Source: Actinobacteria bacterium HGW-Actinobacteria-1 (GTDB lineage Bacteria; Actinomycetota; Coriobacteriia; Anaerosomatales; Anaerosomataceae). From it: a DNA stretch of 64,000 bases. Shown here piece by piece: positions 16,580 through 25,709 of this stretch (the stretch's first letter is position 1; each line of letters begins with the position of its first letter). The position numbers and the translations under genes are program-made. The stretch lies in assembly GCA_002841355.1 (NCBI GenBank), contig PHFB01000006.1, positions 30,204 through 94,203 of the forward strand. The letters run 5' to 3'. Under the pieces are notes generated by a model. The model was given only the letters and a program-made list of their open reading frames with translations, was not told the DNA's origin and did not search any database.

Positions 16580-16606
16580 GATATACCCCAGCGTCACGCG
16601 ACTCAA
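16580..16606 (-). promoter_or_regulatory. Probable promoter of fur-cbiMQO
   Basis: On the minus strand TTGAGT is followed after 15 bases by TATATC. The spacing is short, but the Fur/Zur-type box begins 7 bases downstream, exactly where bound repressor would block initiation. Confidence 0.45.
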
Positions 16607-16680
16607 TCGTCGCTACCGTGCGGGGTTTGTCGTAGCATAAGGAAATCCGATAGCACTCGCGAGGATATCCGGGGGGCAGC

Positions 16681-17568
16681 GTGAACCTTTCCCAGCTTCG
16701 AACGTTCGTGGCGGTCGTCGAACACGCATCGTTTTCGGCGGCGGCCCGCGCACTCGGGCTCTCTCAGCCTGCAGTCACCATGCAGGTCCAGGCGCTCGAG
16801 TCCGACCTCGGCGTCACGCTGCTCGATCGCCGGTATCGTAAGGTCGAGTTGACCGAGGCCGGGCGCGCCCTGCTGCCACATGCTCGCAAGCTGATGCTTG
16901 AGGTCGACGAGGCGCGACTTGATCTCGAGAACCTCTCGGGTACGGTGTCGGGTCGCCTCACGGTAGCGGCCAGCACCACACCGGGGCAGTACGTGCTGCC
17001 GCGACTGCTTGGTGGCTTCCTCAACCGGTATCCGGACGTTGGCGTCACGCTGCGCGTCTTCGACACAAGTGACGTCATCGCGCACGTCGAGAGCGGGGAG
17101 GCGCACCTTGGTATGACCGGCGCCGAGGTCTCCGGCGCGCGCGTAGCCTCCGAGAAGCTCGGCAGCGATGACCTCGTGCTCGTTTGCCCGCCGGGACACG
17201 AACTGGCGTCGCGGAAGAAGATTCTGCTGCCAGGCCTCATCGACGAACCGTTCATCGTGCGCGAGGGTGGTTCGGGAACCCGGATGGTCGCCGAGGACGT
17301 CATGCGGCGCGCGGGCGTGGATCCGACCGAGCTTCGCGTGGTTATGGAGCTTGGCACGAACGAGGCGGTGCTCTCGGCCGTCGAGGGTGGTATGGGTATA
17401 GGCATCGTGAGCATGTGGGTCGCCGAGAAGGCGATCAAGCTCGGTACGGTCGGTCTGGTCCCGGTGCCCGAGTTCCCGCTTGCTCGACCGCTTTTCCTGG
17501 TCACGCCGCGCACCACGCTCACGCGTGCGGCCGAAGCACTCGCGAACTACCTGAGGGTGGCGCTGTAG
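16681..17568 (+). CDS. LysR-family transcription regulator
   Basis: 295 residues, GTG start. N-terminal helix-turn-helix NLSQLRTFVAVVEHASFSA and ALGLSQPAVTMQVQALE, with LLDRRYRKVELTEAG. A two-lobe ligand domain starts near residue 90 (GRLTVAASTTPGQYVLP). The regulator resembles the CysL/CbbR branch; a subgroup of this type is associated with selenium metabolism in anaerobes, which would suit this genome, but I cannot confirm that membership. The S-layer gene follows with only 63 bases to its start, so regulator and S-layer gene might be linked. Confidence 0.9.
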   Translation: MNLSQLRTFVAVVEHASFSAAARALGLSQPAVTMQVQALESDLGVTLLDRRYRKVELTEAGRALLPHARKLMLEVDEARLDLENLSGTVSGRLTVAASTTPGQYVLPRLLGGFLNRYPDVGVTLRVFDTSDVIAHVESGEAHLGMTGAEVSGARVASEKLGSDDLVLVCPPGHELASRKKILLPGLIDEPFIVREGGSGTRMVAEDVMRRAGVDPTELRVVMELGTNEAVLSAVEGGMGIGIVSMWVAEKAIKLGTVGLVPVPEFPLARPLFLVTPRTTLTRAAEALANYLRVAL

Positions 17569-17631
17569 GTGAGAGTCCCCGGCGCTGTGCGTCCGGGAGT
17601 GTCATTCGTCTCGATGAGAACGGAGCGTGCT

Positions 17632-19683
17632 ATGGGGGCACATCGTTGGGCTCGCTATCTAACAGTCTTGTTGGTCACGGCTCTGGTGACACCGCTGGTG
17701 GGCGTTCCAACAGCGTTCGCCGCTTCAAGCTTCACCGGGGGACCGACCGACACGGTTCTGTACGTTCCAAACGACCACACGCCCATCGCATTCCGGTTCC
17801 GGGCAACTGCCGGGCTCTCCCCAAGCACTCAGTACTACGTGAAGGTGCGCTTCACCGTCGGCACCTCACCGAACCCTACGACGAACCGCGGATTCACCTG
17901 GAATGCCGCGTCGGGAGCATGGGTTCCGGACCTTGGCGGAGGCAACTGGACCGACTTCCCGGTCGTCACCAGCAACTCTGACGGCACGATCACCGAGCAA
18001 TGGATCTTCGCGAAATTCGGCGACGAGCTCTCCTCGGGGGCATACCACGTGATGATCTCGCTCTTCGCCAACGGGACCACGTACAACTCGTCGGACGTCC
18101 CCGCCGTCACGGTCATGAACATGGCCACAGAGGGCGGCTGGATCCACAACGGGACCACGATCGCGGCCGGATCCGCCGGCAAGCGCGTCGAGTGCACTTC
18201 CATCGCATCTACGGCGACCGTCTATGCGCTGGCGAAGACCGAGCTCGACCTGGTCGATAGCGACTCTGACGGCACGGTCGACAACGAAGACTACGGCCCC
18301 GCAGGCGTTTCTGCCGCCGACTTCCGTCTTGGCGTGCCGGTAGGCGTGCCGTTCAACACGTACATCAATCGGACGACGCAGATCACGACGTCCTTCACGC
18401 TGCCGGTGGCCGACACCGACATCGTACATACTGGCGCCGATCAGGTCGCCCCGAGCGCGCCCGGCTCCTTCCTGGTGAAGTCGGACGTCCTGTCGAATGA
18501 ACTGTCCTGGACGGCGGCTTCCGATTCAGGCGGGTCGGGCCTCGCGAGCTACCGTATCGTTCGCCGCGTGGCGACCGAAACCGCCGGCTTCTCGAACCCG
18601 TGGTCGCTCATCGCAACGCCGACGGCGGGTACCACCTCGTACGTAGACGATGACCTCGAAGCCGGGGTCGAGTACTTCTACGAGATCAGAGCCGTGGACA
18701 CGGCAACGAACATCGGTCCGCGTGCATCGGGAAGCGGCACACCGCTTTCCGAGCCACCCGTAACGGTTCGCACCTCGGGCGCCGATCGCTACGCGACCGC
18801 GATCGCGATCTCGGAGAGCACGTTCGCGCCAGACTCGGTCTCCACAGCCATCCTCGCCACGGGCATGAACTTCCCGGATGCGCTTGCGGCATCGGGTCTC
18901 GCCGGTGCGGTTGGCTCGCCGGTGCTGCTCGTCGGCGCGTCCGTGACCGCTTCGCTCACCGCCGAACTCGATCGGCTCGGCGTGACCGACGTCGTCATCG
19001 TCGGCGGCGAGAGTGCCGTTTCGGCAAGCGTCGCGACCCAGCTCGCCGAGAACTACACCGTGGACCGGATCGCGGGTAGCGACAGGTACATCACCGCGGC
19101 GTACGTTGCATCGCGCATCAACGAACTGACGGGCAACACCAGCTTCGCGTTCTTCGCACGCGGCGACAGCTTCGCAGACGCGCTTGCGGTTTCGCCGATC
19201 GCCTACAGTGGCGCGATACCGGTTCTGCTCGTCCGTCCCAGCAGCGTGCCGACGATCACGAGTGGCGCCATCGGTGTCCTCGGCGTCACGGACGGCGTCG
19301 TCGCGGGCAGTGAGGCAGCCGTTTCGAGTGGCGTGTACACCACGCTCGACGGGCTCCTAAGCGGGACGATCCAGCGCGTTGGCGGTACGAATCGCTACGA
19401 CACCGCCAAGCTCGTCGCCGAGTACGCGGTTGACGAGGGCTGGGCCACCTACAGCTACATCGGCCTCGCGACGGGTCTCAACTACCCCGACGCGCTCGGC
19501 GGCTGTGCTGCCACCGCGTGGAATGGCGGCGTACTGCTGCTGACCGACCCCAACACGCTCTCAGCACCGGTCGCCTCGGCGATCACCGACAACAAGAGCG
19601 ATATCGGGATGGTCGAGATCTACGGCGGGACGAGCGCGGTCAGCCAGGGCGTCTTCGACGCCGTGGAGGCGCTGCTGAACTAA
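17632..19683 (+). CDS. S-layer-like protein with three cell-wall-binding 2 repeats
   Basis: 683 residues from the ATG with GGAG at 6 bases (upstream in-frame starts lack one). Signal peptide MGAHRWARYLTVLLVTALV to near AFA; then a domain of about 240 residues shared with the paralogue (YVPNDHTPIAFRF, STQYYVKVRF, DLVDSDSDGTVDNEDYGP, the last calcium-loop-like). A fibronectin-III-like domain follows (APSAPGSFLVKSD to about 380). The last 300 residues are three CWB2 repeats beginning VRTSGADRYATAIAIS, which hold Gram-positive surface proteins to wall polymers. It would be secreted and wall-bound. A strong terminator follows. Confidence 0.92.
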   Translation: MGAHRWARYLTVLLVTALVTPLVGVPTAFAASSFTGGPTDTVLYVPNDHTPIAFRFRATAGLSPSTQYYVKVRFTVGTSPNPTTNRGFTWNAASGAWVPDLGGGNWTDFPVVTSNSDGTITEQWIFAKFGDELSSGAYHVMISLFANGTTYNSSDVPAVTVMNMATEGGWIHNGTTIAAGSAGKRVECTSIASTATVYALAKTELDLVDSDSDGTVDNEDYGPAGVSAADFRLGVPVGVPFNTYINRTTQITTSFTLPVADTDIVHTGADQVAPSAPGSFLVKSDVLSNELSWTAASDSGGSGLASYRIVRRVATETAGFSNPWSLIATPTAGTTSYVDDDLEAGVEYFYEIRAVDTATNIGPRASGSGTPLSEPPVTVRTSGADRYATAIAISESTFAPDSVSTAILATGMNFPDALAASGLAGAVGSPVLLVGASVTASLTAELDRLGVTDVVIVGGESAVSASVATQLAENYTVDRIAGSDRYITAAYVASRINELTGNTSFAFFARGDSFADALAVSPIAYSGAIPVLLVRPSSVPTITSGAIGVLGVTDGVVAGSEAAVSSGVYTTLDGLLSGTIQRVGGTNRYDTAKLVAEYAVDEGWATYSYIGLATGLNYPDALGGCAATAWNGGVLLLTDPNTLSAPVASAITDNKSDIGMVEIYGGTSAVSQGVFDAVEALLN

Positions 19684-19703
19684 CGCCCCACAGTATTCAT
19701 GAA

Positions 19704-19748
19704 CGAGCCGCCCGCGATGCTTCTTGCTATCGAGGGCGGCTCGCGTTT
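19704..19748 (+). terminator. Rho-independent terminator after the first S-layer gene
   Basis: CGAGCCGCCC pairs with GGGCGGCTCG, with an inner CGAT/ATCG extension, followed by CGTTT. It separates the S-layer gene from the regulator gene behind it. Confidence 0.75.
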
Positions 19749-19795
19749 ACACTCAGGTACACACCCTAAAGAGAAACTTAGAGTAGGTGATACCT

Positions 19796-20785
19796 GTGGC
19801 CGGCACCATCAGGATGAGCCGCGATGATCAACTGGAAGCGGTTGGTGATTCGACGCGACGTGCGCTCTTGCGCAGGCTTATGGCCGCTCCGGCGACGCTC
19901 TCACAGCTTGGTACGGCGTTTGGCAAGCACCCCGCGTGGATTCGTCATCACGTCATGCGATTGGTCGATGCCGGCCTCGTCGAGTTGAGTGAGATCCGCC
20001 AGGTCCGCAACTACACCGAGAAGTACTACCGGGCTACTGCCTCGGCATTCGAAGTGCACCTCTTGCTTGCACCGGATGATGGCGCGGATCGCACGGTCAC
20101 CGTTGTGGGCAGCAACGACAGCGCGCTTGAGGCGTTCGCCGGGAGTCTCTCGGGCATGTCGGTGGTGCCGGTGTCGATTGGGAGCCTCGACGGGCTCATC
20201 GCCCTTCGCCAGGGACTGGCCGACATCGCGGCGTGCCACCTCTTCGACACGCGTGAATCCGAGTACAACATCCCGTACGTGCGCCATCTGTTCGCGGACC
20301 GCGAGGTCGTCGTCCTTACGCTGGTTCATCGCGAACAGGGTGTGATGGTCCGCTCGGGCAATCCACTTGGGATACGGAAAGTCGCCGACATCGTCGAGGC
20401 TGGCGCACGCCTGGCAAACCGCAATCCCGGTTCGGGCACGCGAATCTGGCTCGACGGGGAACTCCGCTCGATCCGTGCAGACCACTCGGCCATTCCCGGT
20501 TACGAGTCATCGTTCGTCACACATGCTGCGGTCGCGCACGAGGTGGCGCGAGGCAGGGCCGATGTTGCTCTCGGTATCAAGACGGCGGCGGAAGCCGAGG
20601 GGCTGGAATTCATCCCACTTACCCGTGAGCGGTTCGACCTTGTCATCCCCGCGGACCGAATCACGCAGGCGAACGTAGAAGAGTTCGTGGATGAACTCGA
20701 GACCAGACGTGCTCGGCAGATGATGGGCGCATTGAGCGGTTATGACGTATCCCACACCGGCGATGAGGTGTCACTAGCAGGTTAA
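19796..20785 (+). CDS. Winged-helix regulator with PBP-like ligand domain
   Basis: 329 residues from the GTG behind AGGTGAT; a GTG nine bases earlier is possible. An ArsR-like HTH (DSTRRALLRRLMAAPATLSQL, KHPAWIRHHVMRLVDAGLVEL) is followed by a 220-residue domain like cytosolic periplasmic-binding proteins (VTVVGSNDSALEAFAGSL, GLADIAACHLFDTRESEYN, NRNPGSGTRIWLDGEL, EVARGRADVALGIKTAAE). Such HTH plus PBP-like proteins (PF12727 type) are often tied to molybdate or tungstate sensing. Downstream genes include an S-layer protein, a molbindin and tungstate transport, so an oxyanion ligand is a fair inference. Confidence 0.8.
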   Translation: MAGTIRMSRDDQLEAVGDSTRRALLRRLMAAPATLSQLGTAFGKHPAWIRHHVMRLVDAGLVELSEIRQVRNYTEKYYRATASAFEVHLLLAPDDGADRTVTVVGSNDSALEAFAGSLSGMSVVPVSIGSLDGLIALRQGLADIAACHLFDTRESEYNIPYVRHLFADREVVVLTLVHREQGVMVRSGNPLGIRKVADIVEAGARLANRNPGSGTRIWLDGELRSIRADHSAIPGYESSFVTHAAVAHEVARGRADVALGIKTAAEAEGLEFIPLTRERFDLVIPADRITQANVEEFVDELETRRARQMMGALSGYDVSHTGDEVSLAG

Positions 20786-20822
20786 GCGCAGGCGTATTGG
20801 AGCGTTACCCAGGGAGGTCGGC

Positions 20823-22874
20823 ATGAAGAAGGGACTCATACGAAAGCGGGTTGCCATTCTGGTGGCGCTCGCGATGATCGCGTCGATGGGGTGGGCGACC
20901 CCATCCGCGTCGGGCGCTGCAGGCACGTTCACTGGTGGCGCCTATGACATGCCGCTCTACGTGGCGAACGATCACACGCCGGTCGCGCTCCGTTTCAACG
21001 CAACGGGCGGGCTCGAGGCGAGCACGCAGTACTACGTGAAGGTGCGCTTCACTGCAGACGTGGTGCCGAACTCGACCACGAACCGTGGATGGACGTACAA
21101 CCCGACGTCGAACACGTGGGTTCAGGAGCGCGAAGACTGGACGCTCTTCCCGATCGTGACCACCGACGCGAGCGGTCTGCTCGACACGTGGATCTACACC
21201 AAGTTCGGCGACGAAGATCAGAGCGGTTCGTACCACGCCATGATCTCGCTCTCGAAGACGGGTGCGGCGTCGACGTACAACTCGTCCGTAGTGCCTGTCG
21301 TGACAGTCATGGACATGAAGACGGCAGGCGCGTGGATCCACAATGGCACGGCCACCGGTGCGTCCACTGCCAAGCGTGCCGAGGTTACGTCGGTTGCCTC
21401 GACTACCACTGTGTATGCGCTTGGCAAGACCGAGACCGACCTTGTCGACAGTGACTCGAACGGCGTGGTCGACGACGAGGACTGCGGTCCCACGGGCAAG
21501 AATGGCGACTACCGATTCGCGGTGCCGACCGCCACTGCGTTCAGTGTGTATCTGAACCGCAACTACACCTCTAGCACGATCCTCAACAAGACGGTTGCGG
21601 CGAACGACATCGACATCGCTCTCATGGCCGCCGATACGGAGGCGCCGAGTGCTCCAGCTAACCTCACCGCTACACCGGGCTCGGACAGTGTGATGCTCGA
21701 GTGGGACGCGGCGACCGATTCGGGCTCGGGTGTTTCGGGCTACAAGGTCTATCGCTGGCAGGCGTCACCGTCGGCGTCGTACACCTATCCCAAGAGCCTC
21801 ATCGCAACGCCTTCGGCTGGCGTGACCTCCTTCCTGGATGAAGGACTGGTCAAGGGCGAAGAGTACAGCTACGAGGTCCGTGCCGTTGACGCCGACACGA
21901 ACGTCAGCCCCCGTTCTGTCGAAGCCACAGCCGTTCCGCTGGGCTTGATGGACACCACCCGCACTTCCGGCACCGATCGCTACGCGACCGCGATCGCGCT
22001 GTCGTCGTCGACGTTTGCCGACAGCTCCGTGACGACCGCTGTCGTGGCAACGGGCCGAGACTTCCCGGATGCGCTCTCCGCATCGAGCCTGGCAGGCGTG
22101 TACGGAAGCCCGATCCTGCTCGTGGGTACGTCGGTCACCGCGTCGCTGACCGCGGAACTCGACCGTCTGGGCGTGCAGGACATCGTGCTTATCGGCGGCA
22201 CAAGCGCTGTCTCGGAGACGATCGAGACGTCGCTCTCCGCGAGCTATGACGTCTCGCGCGTCTCTGGCGACGATCGCTACGCGACATCGGTTGCTGTTGC
22301 CTCTGAGGTCGCGAGCCTCACCGGCGGCATGACCGAGGCGTTCTTCGCGCGCGGCGACGGTTTCGCCGACGCGCTTGCGGTGTCTCCGTTCGCGTATGGT
22401 CAGGCCATCCCGGTCTTGCTGGTTCGGCCGACGAGCATTCCCACAGTCGTTAACACGGCCATCGGCACGCTCGGCTTGACCGACGGCATCATCGTCGGCG
22501 GAACCCCCGCCGTGTCCGCGGCGGTCATGAGCGACCTTGACGGCCTGATGTCCGGCTCGGTCACCCGTGTCTGGGGTACGGACCGTTATCTCACCGCCCG
22601 CGCCGTCGCCGACTTCGGTGTCGCACAGGGCTGGGGCGGCTACGGCTACGTTGGCGTGGCGACCGGGCTGACCTTCCCGGACGCGCTCGGTGGCGGTCCT
22701 GTTGCAGCGCAGAATCACGGCGTGCTGTTGCTGACGAACCCGACCACGCTTTCCGCTCCGGTGTCCTCGGCCATCACCACGAACAAGGCGATGATCGACC
22801 TGGTCGACATCTACGGCAGCGAAAGCGCCGTGAGCGCCGGTGTGCGCAGCGCAATCGAAGCATTGCTTCAGTAG
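20823..22874 (+). CDS. S-layer-like protein with three cell-wall-binding 2 repeats (paralogue)
   Basis: 683 residues, exactly the length of the paralogue at 17632, with the same order: signal peptide (MKKGLIRKRVAILVALAMI to near ASG), a conserved N-terminal domain (GGAYDMPLYVANDHTPVALR, STQYYVKVRF, DLVDSDSNGVVDDEDCGP), a fibronectin-III-like domain (APSAPANLTATPGSDSVML) and three CWB2 repeats starting TRTSGTDRYATAIALS. ATG with GGGAGGTC upstream. The duplication is old enough for clear divergence. It is followed after 10 bases by the anchored small protein, so it may head the 22885-27723 operon. Confidence 0.92.
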   Translation: MKKGLIRKRVAILVALAMIASMGWATPSASGAAGTFTGGAYDMPLYVANDHTPVALRFNATGGLEASTQYYVKVRFTADVVPNSTTNRGWTYNPTSNTWVQEREDWTLFPIVTTDASGLLDTWIYTKFGDEDQSGSYHAMISLSKTGAASTYNSSVVPVVTVMDMKTAGAWIHNGTATGASTAKRAEVTSVASTTTVYALGKTETDLVDSDSNGVVDDEDCGPTGKNGDYRFAVPTATAFSVYLNRNYTSSTILNKTVAANDIDIALMAADTEAPSAPANLTATPGSDSVMLEWDAATDSGSGVSGYKVYRWQASPSASYTYPKSLIATPSAGVTSFLDEGLVKGEEYSYEVRAVDADTNVSPRSVEATAVPLGLMDTTRTSGTDRYATAIALSSSTFADSSVTTAVVATGRDFPDALSASSLAGVYGSPILLVGTSVTASLTAELDRLGVQDIVLIGGTSAVSETIETSLSASYDVSRVSGDDRYATSVAVASEVASLTGGMTEAFFARGDGFADALAVSPFAYGQAIPVLLVRPTSIPTVVNTAIGTLGLTDGIIVGGTPAVSAAVMSDLDGLMSGSVTRVWGTDRYLTARAVADFGVAQGWGGYGYVGVATGLTFPDALGGGPVAAQNHGVLLLTNPTTLSAPVSSAITTNKAMIDLVDIYGSESAVSAGVRSAIEALLQ

Positions 22875-22884
22875 GGACCGAGAC

Positions 22885-23334
22885 GTGAGTGGAGGCCGCA
22901 ACCGTGCGTTGATCGTGCTAGGAGCAGTGCTCGTGCTCCTGGTCGTCGGCGCATGGGTTGCGGCCTCCCTGCTCACACCCAAGGATCAGTATGAGGTTCG
23001 GGTCATCGACGGGACGCGAGTGCTGGCTTCGTACACCGTCGAAGAGCTTCAGGCTCTGGGCGAAGCGAAGATCGTCGCCCTCGGCAAGACGGAGCAGGGG
23101 CCGAGCCTCATACGGGTACTTGAGGATGCGGGCGTCAGGGAGTTCACGCGGCTTATCATCCGCGGCGCGGGCGTTCGCGACGCCGGATCGATCGTGCTCA
23201 CGCATGATCAGGTGACCGACGAGGTCATCTTCGACGTCGCGAATCGCGGCACGGTGAAGATCGTCAGCCCGGACATGGCATGGGGCGACCGGGTTCGCGA
23301 CGTGACCGAGATCGTCGTGGAGGGGGCCGAATGA
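22885..23334 (+). CDS. Membrane-anchored protein with a small SUOX-like soluble domain
   Basis: 149 residues from a GTG with AGGGA upstream. A single N-terminal membrane segment (about 9-30, ALIVLGAVLVLLVVGAWVAA) is followed by a 115-residue outside domain (VRVIDGTRVLASYTVEELQAL, IVALGKTEQGPSLIRVLEDAGV, VLTHDQVTDEVIFDVANRG). The THDQV region and overall pattern recall the small molybdopterin-binding-like (sulfite-oxidase fold) domains sometimes found as stand-alone proteins, but the match is weak and no cofactor Cys is seen. Its stop overlaps the start of the next gene (ATGA). Confidence 0.65.
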   Translation: MSGGRNRALIVLGAVLVLLVVGAWVAASLLTPKDQYEVRVIDGTRVLASYTVEELQALGEAKIVALGKTEQGPSLIRVLEDAGVREFTRLIIRGAGVRDAGSIVLTHDQVTDEVIFDVANRGTVKIVSPDMAWGDRVRDVTEIVVEGAE

Positions 23335-23918
23335 TGGCTCACCGTCACCGAAAGCCGCATTTCACCGTTCGAGAGATCGTCCTGCTCGCGCTTCTCGCCG
23401 CGCTCATCGTCGTCACCAAGATGGTGCTGCGGATGCCGATCAGAGTCCCGGGACATTCGGGCGTGCTGTGGATGGCGGCGCTCGTGATCGGCCGGGGTCT
23501 CGTAAAGCGGCCGTGGGCCGGCACGATGCTCGGTTTCGTCTCGGGCGTGCTCGCAGTGCTCTTCGTGGGCGGCGCCGAGGGCCCGCTGCTGTGGGTCAAG
23601 TACCTCGCTCCCGGCATGGTGCTCGACCTCATCGATGTCCTCATCCCAATCGGGCTTGAGGATCGATTCCTCGGCACGCTGGCGGGAGCGATTGCGAACT
23701 GCGCCAAGCTTCTGAGCTCGACGATCATCGCGCTTCTGATGGGGCTCGATGCCGGATTCCTCGTGGTCGGCCTCGGCGCCTCCGCGATCTCGCACGCGTT
23801 CTTCGGGGGGCTCGGCGGATGGCTCGGCTCGTACCTGCTGCGGAGGCTGGGGCCGATCCTCAGGGGGCCATCGACCGCAGAAGTGCCGATCGACACCGAG
23901 ATGCGGATGGGTGCATGA
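23331..23918 (+). CDS. ECF-type S component-like membrane protein
   Basis: 195 residues, starting with an ATG-ATG pair at the overlap with the previous stop. Five or six hydrophobic segments: VREIVLLALLAALIVVTKMVL, LWMAALVIGRGLV, AGTMLGFVSGVLAVLFVGG, LGTLAGAIANCAKLL, GFLVVGLGASAISHAFFGG. Size and topology match substrate-binding S components of ECF transporters; EIVLLALLAAL is a typical opening. No A or T component lies nearby, so it may share the cbiQO module or a genome-wide one, or act alone. Substrate unknown. Confidence 0.7.
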   Translation: MMAHRHRKPHFTVREIVLLALLAALIVVTKMVLRMPIRVPGHSGVLWMAALVIGRGLVKRPWAGTMLGFVSGVLAVLFVGGAEGPLLWVKYLAPGMVLDLIDVLIPIGLEDRFLGTLAGAIANCAKLLSSTIIALLMGLDAGFLVVGLGASAISHAFFGGLGGWLGSYLLRRLGPILRGPSTAEVPIDTEMRMGA

Positions 23919-25702
23919 TGCGGACGCTCCGACGCTTCATGGTAGTCAGCGTCTTGCTGGCGGCGCTGCTCCAACCGACGTCTGCGCAGGCGAAGTCGAC
24001 GTATCGGGAGGGCACCGCAAGCCGGCCGTTCAGCGTGAACTCGCTTACCGGCGGGCGTATCCTCGACTCGGCGGGCGACCCTCGGATCGTGGCCAAGACC
24101 GCGATACTGTGGGAGTTCAAGGTTGCGAGCCTCGATCCGCGGTGCATCCAGCTTCTGGGCAACGGCAACGTGCTCGTCGCGAGCAGGGACGGGAACCGGG
24201 TCCTGGAAGTTGATGTCGCGGGTCGTATCGTTTGGACCTACACATCCGCCGAGTATCAGGCGGCACTCGGACTGGATTCGACACAGCCGTTCCTGCCGTT
24301 CGCGGTGAACCGCTTCTCGGCACCCGATGGTTCTCAGCACACCCTCATCACGCTCCGCAAAGGCGAGCCGGTCTTTGAGCTTGACGAGCATAAGGACATC
24401 GTGTGGCGCTACGGAACGGGCGTTTCCGGATCTGGTCCGGGGCAGCTTGTTGATGCGTTCTCGGCCACACGGCTCTCGAACGGGAACACGCTCATCGCCG
24501 ACAACCAGGGCTGCCGAGTCATCGAGGTGACGCCTGGCGGCGATATCGCGTGGCAGTACGGCATCGCAGGCGAGCTGGCTTCCGCACACGGCTACGCGCC
24601 CGGCTATCTCGATTGGCCTCGAACGGCGCAGCGCATCGACCCCCATCCGAGCGATGGCGCATTCACCACGCTCATCGCGGACGAGCCCGGTCAGCGCGTC
24701 GTCGAGGTCGATCAGTCGGGCGCGGTCGTGTGGCAGTACGGCCAGAACGGGGTCAGGGGTACCGCGCCCGGGCAACTCTTCGATCCGTCGCAGGCGGTCG
24801 CGCTTCCCGACGGTACGATCATGATCCTCGACAACCCGAACAGGGTCGGTCGCGTGTTGCACGTGGCCAGGGACCATAGTGTCATCAGTGTGTATCCCGA
24901 CTCTGCCGACACCCCCGAGAATGGTGTGATGGGGGAGACGCGATCGGTGGCCGTCTCGGCTTCAAACGCGGCACAGTTCCCCGGTTGCATTCTCATGGCA
25001 GATGAGTCGAACGACCGCATCATTCGTGTCGGGTACGAGCCTTCGGTCAAGCTGACCTCTCTTGACCTTGACTGCGGACTACCCGGCGTTCAGAAGGACT
25101 TCCTCGCGATCTCGTGGGAAGGCACCCTTCCGAGAGGAACCTCGCTGATGCTGTACTACGCCATCGACGATGGCGCATGGCAGACTGCTGGCTCCGCGAA
25201 GCGAATCGAACTGCCGGCCACGGCCGTTGGCAAGCGCATCAAGTATCGGGTGGTCATCACGACGACCGATAGCTCGCAGCAGGCATCTCTCGATGCGGTC
25301 AGCATCGAGTCCGCGCCTGCCGCCGACCACGAGCGCACCCCGGACAGCACCGGTGGTATGTCTTCAACGGAAGGCACGCGAACCTCAGCAACCAGCGGGA
25401 ACACCGCGACCGCTCCGATACCCTCCGGAGCCAAAGGCAGCGCTGGCGGCGCTCTCATAAGCGACGCCGGGGTCGAAGGTGTTTTCGATGGTCCACTCGA
25501 GACGGCGGCGGGCCAGGTGCTTGCCGCGAGCGCCACGTCGATACCGGGGCTGCCGGGCCCGGGTGGAACGCCGGGCGACCTTGGCGGATCCGCCGCCGCT
25601 CTCGGGATGACGTATCTGGCCGGGTTCGCGTGGTATCCCGCGCGTTCCGGGCTTGCGCGACTCATGGCAGCAAAGAACACACACCCGCAGGGGAGGACGT
25701 GA
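23915..25702 (+). CDS. Secreted beta-propeller protein with C-terminal membrane segment
   Basis: 595 residues from an ATG overlapping the previous stop. After a signal peptide (RRFMVVSVLLAALLQPTSAQA) come at least five propeller blades of arylsulfotransferase/NHL type, each ending in patterns such as NGNVLVASRDGNRVLEVD, NGNTLIADNQGCRVIEV and FTTLIADEPGQRVVEVDQ. A beta domain follows (KLTSLDLDCGLPGVQK to about 470), then a Ser/Gly/Thr-rich linker and a final hydrophobic segment (ALGMTYLAGFAWYP). It would sit on the outer face of the membrane. The catalytic His of true arylsulfotransferases is not evident, so a scaffold or ligand-binding role is more likely. The ExbB-like gene follows. Confidence 0.75.
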   Translation: MMRTLRRFMVVSVLLAALLQPTSAQAKSTYREGTASRPFSVNSLTGGRILDSAGDPRIVAKTAILWEFKVASLDPRCIQLLGNGNVLVASRDGNRVLEVDVAGRIVWTYTSAEYQAALGLDSTQPFLPFAVNRFSAPDGSQHTLITLRKGEPVFELDEHKDIVWRYGTGVSGSGPGQLVDAFSATRLSNGNTLIADNQGCRVIEVTPGGDIAWQYGIAGELASAHGYAPGYLDWPRTAQRIDPHPSDGAFTTLIADEPGQRVVEVDQSGAVVWQYGQNGVRGTAPGQLFDPSQAVALPDGTIMILDNPNRVGRVLHVARDHSVISVYPDSADTPENGVMGETRSVAVSASNAAQFPGCILMADESNDRIIRVGYEPSVKLTSLDLDCGLPGVQKDFLAISWEGTLPRGTSLMLYYAIDDGAWQTAGSAKRIELPATAVGKRIKYRVVITTTDSSQQASLDAVSIESAPAADHERTPDSTGGMSSTEGTRTSATSGNTATAPIPSGAKGSAGGALISDAGVEGVFDGPLETAAGQVLAASATSIPGLPGPGGTPGDLGGSAAALGMTYLAGFAWYPARSGLARLMAAKNTHPQGRT

Positions 25703-25709
25703 CACGGCA

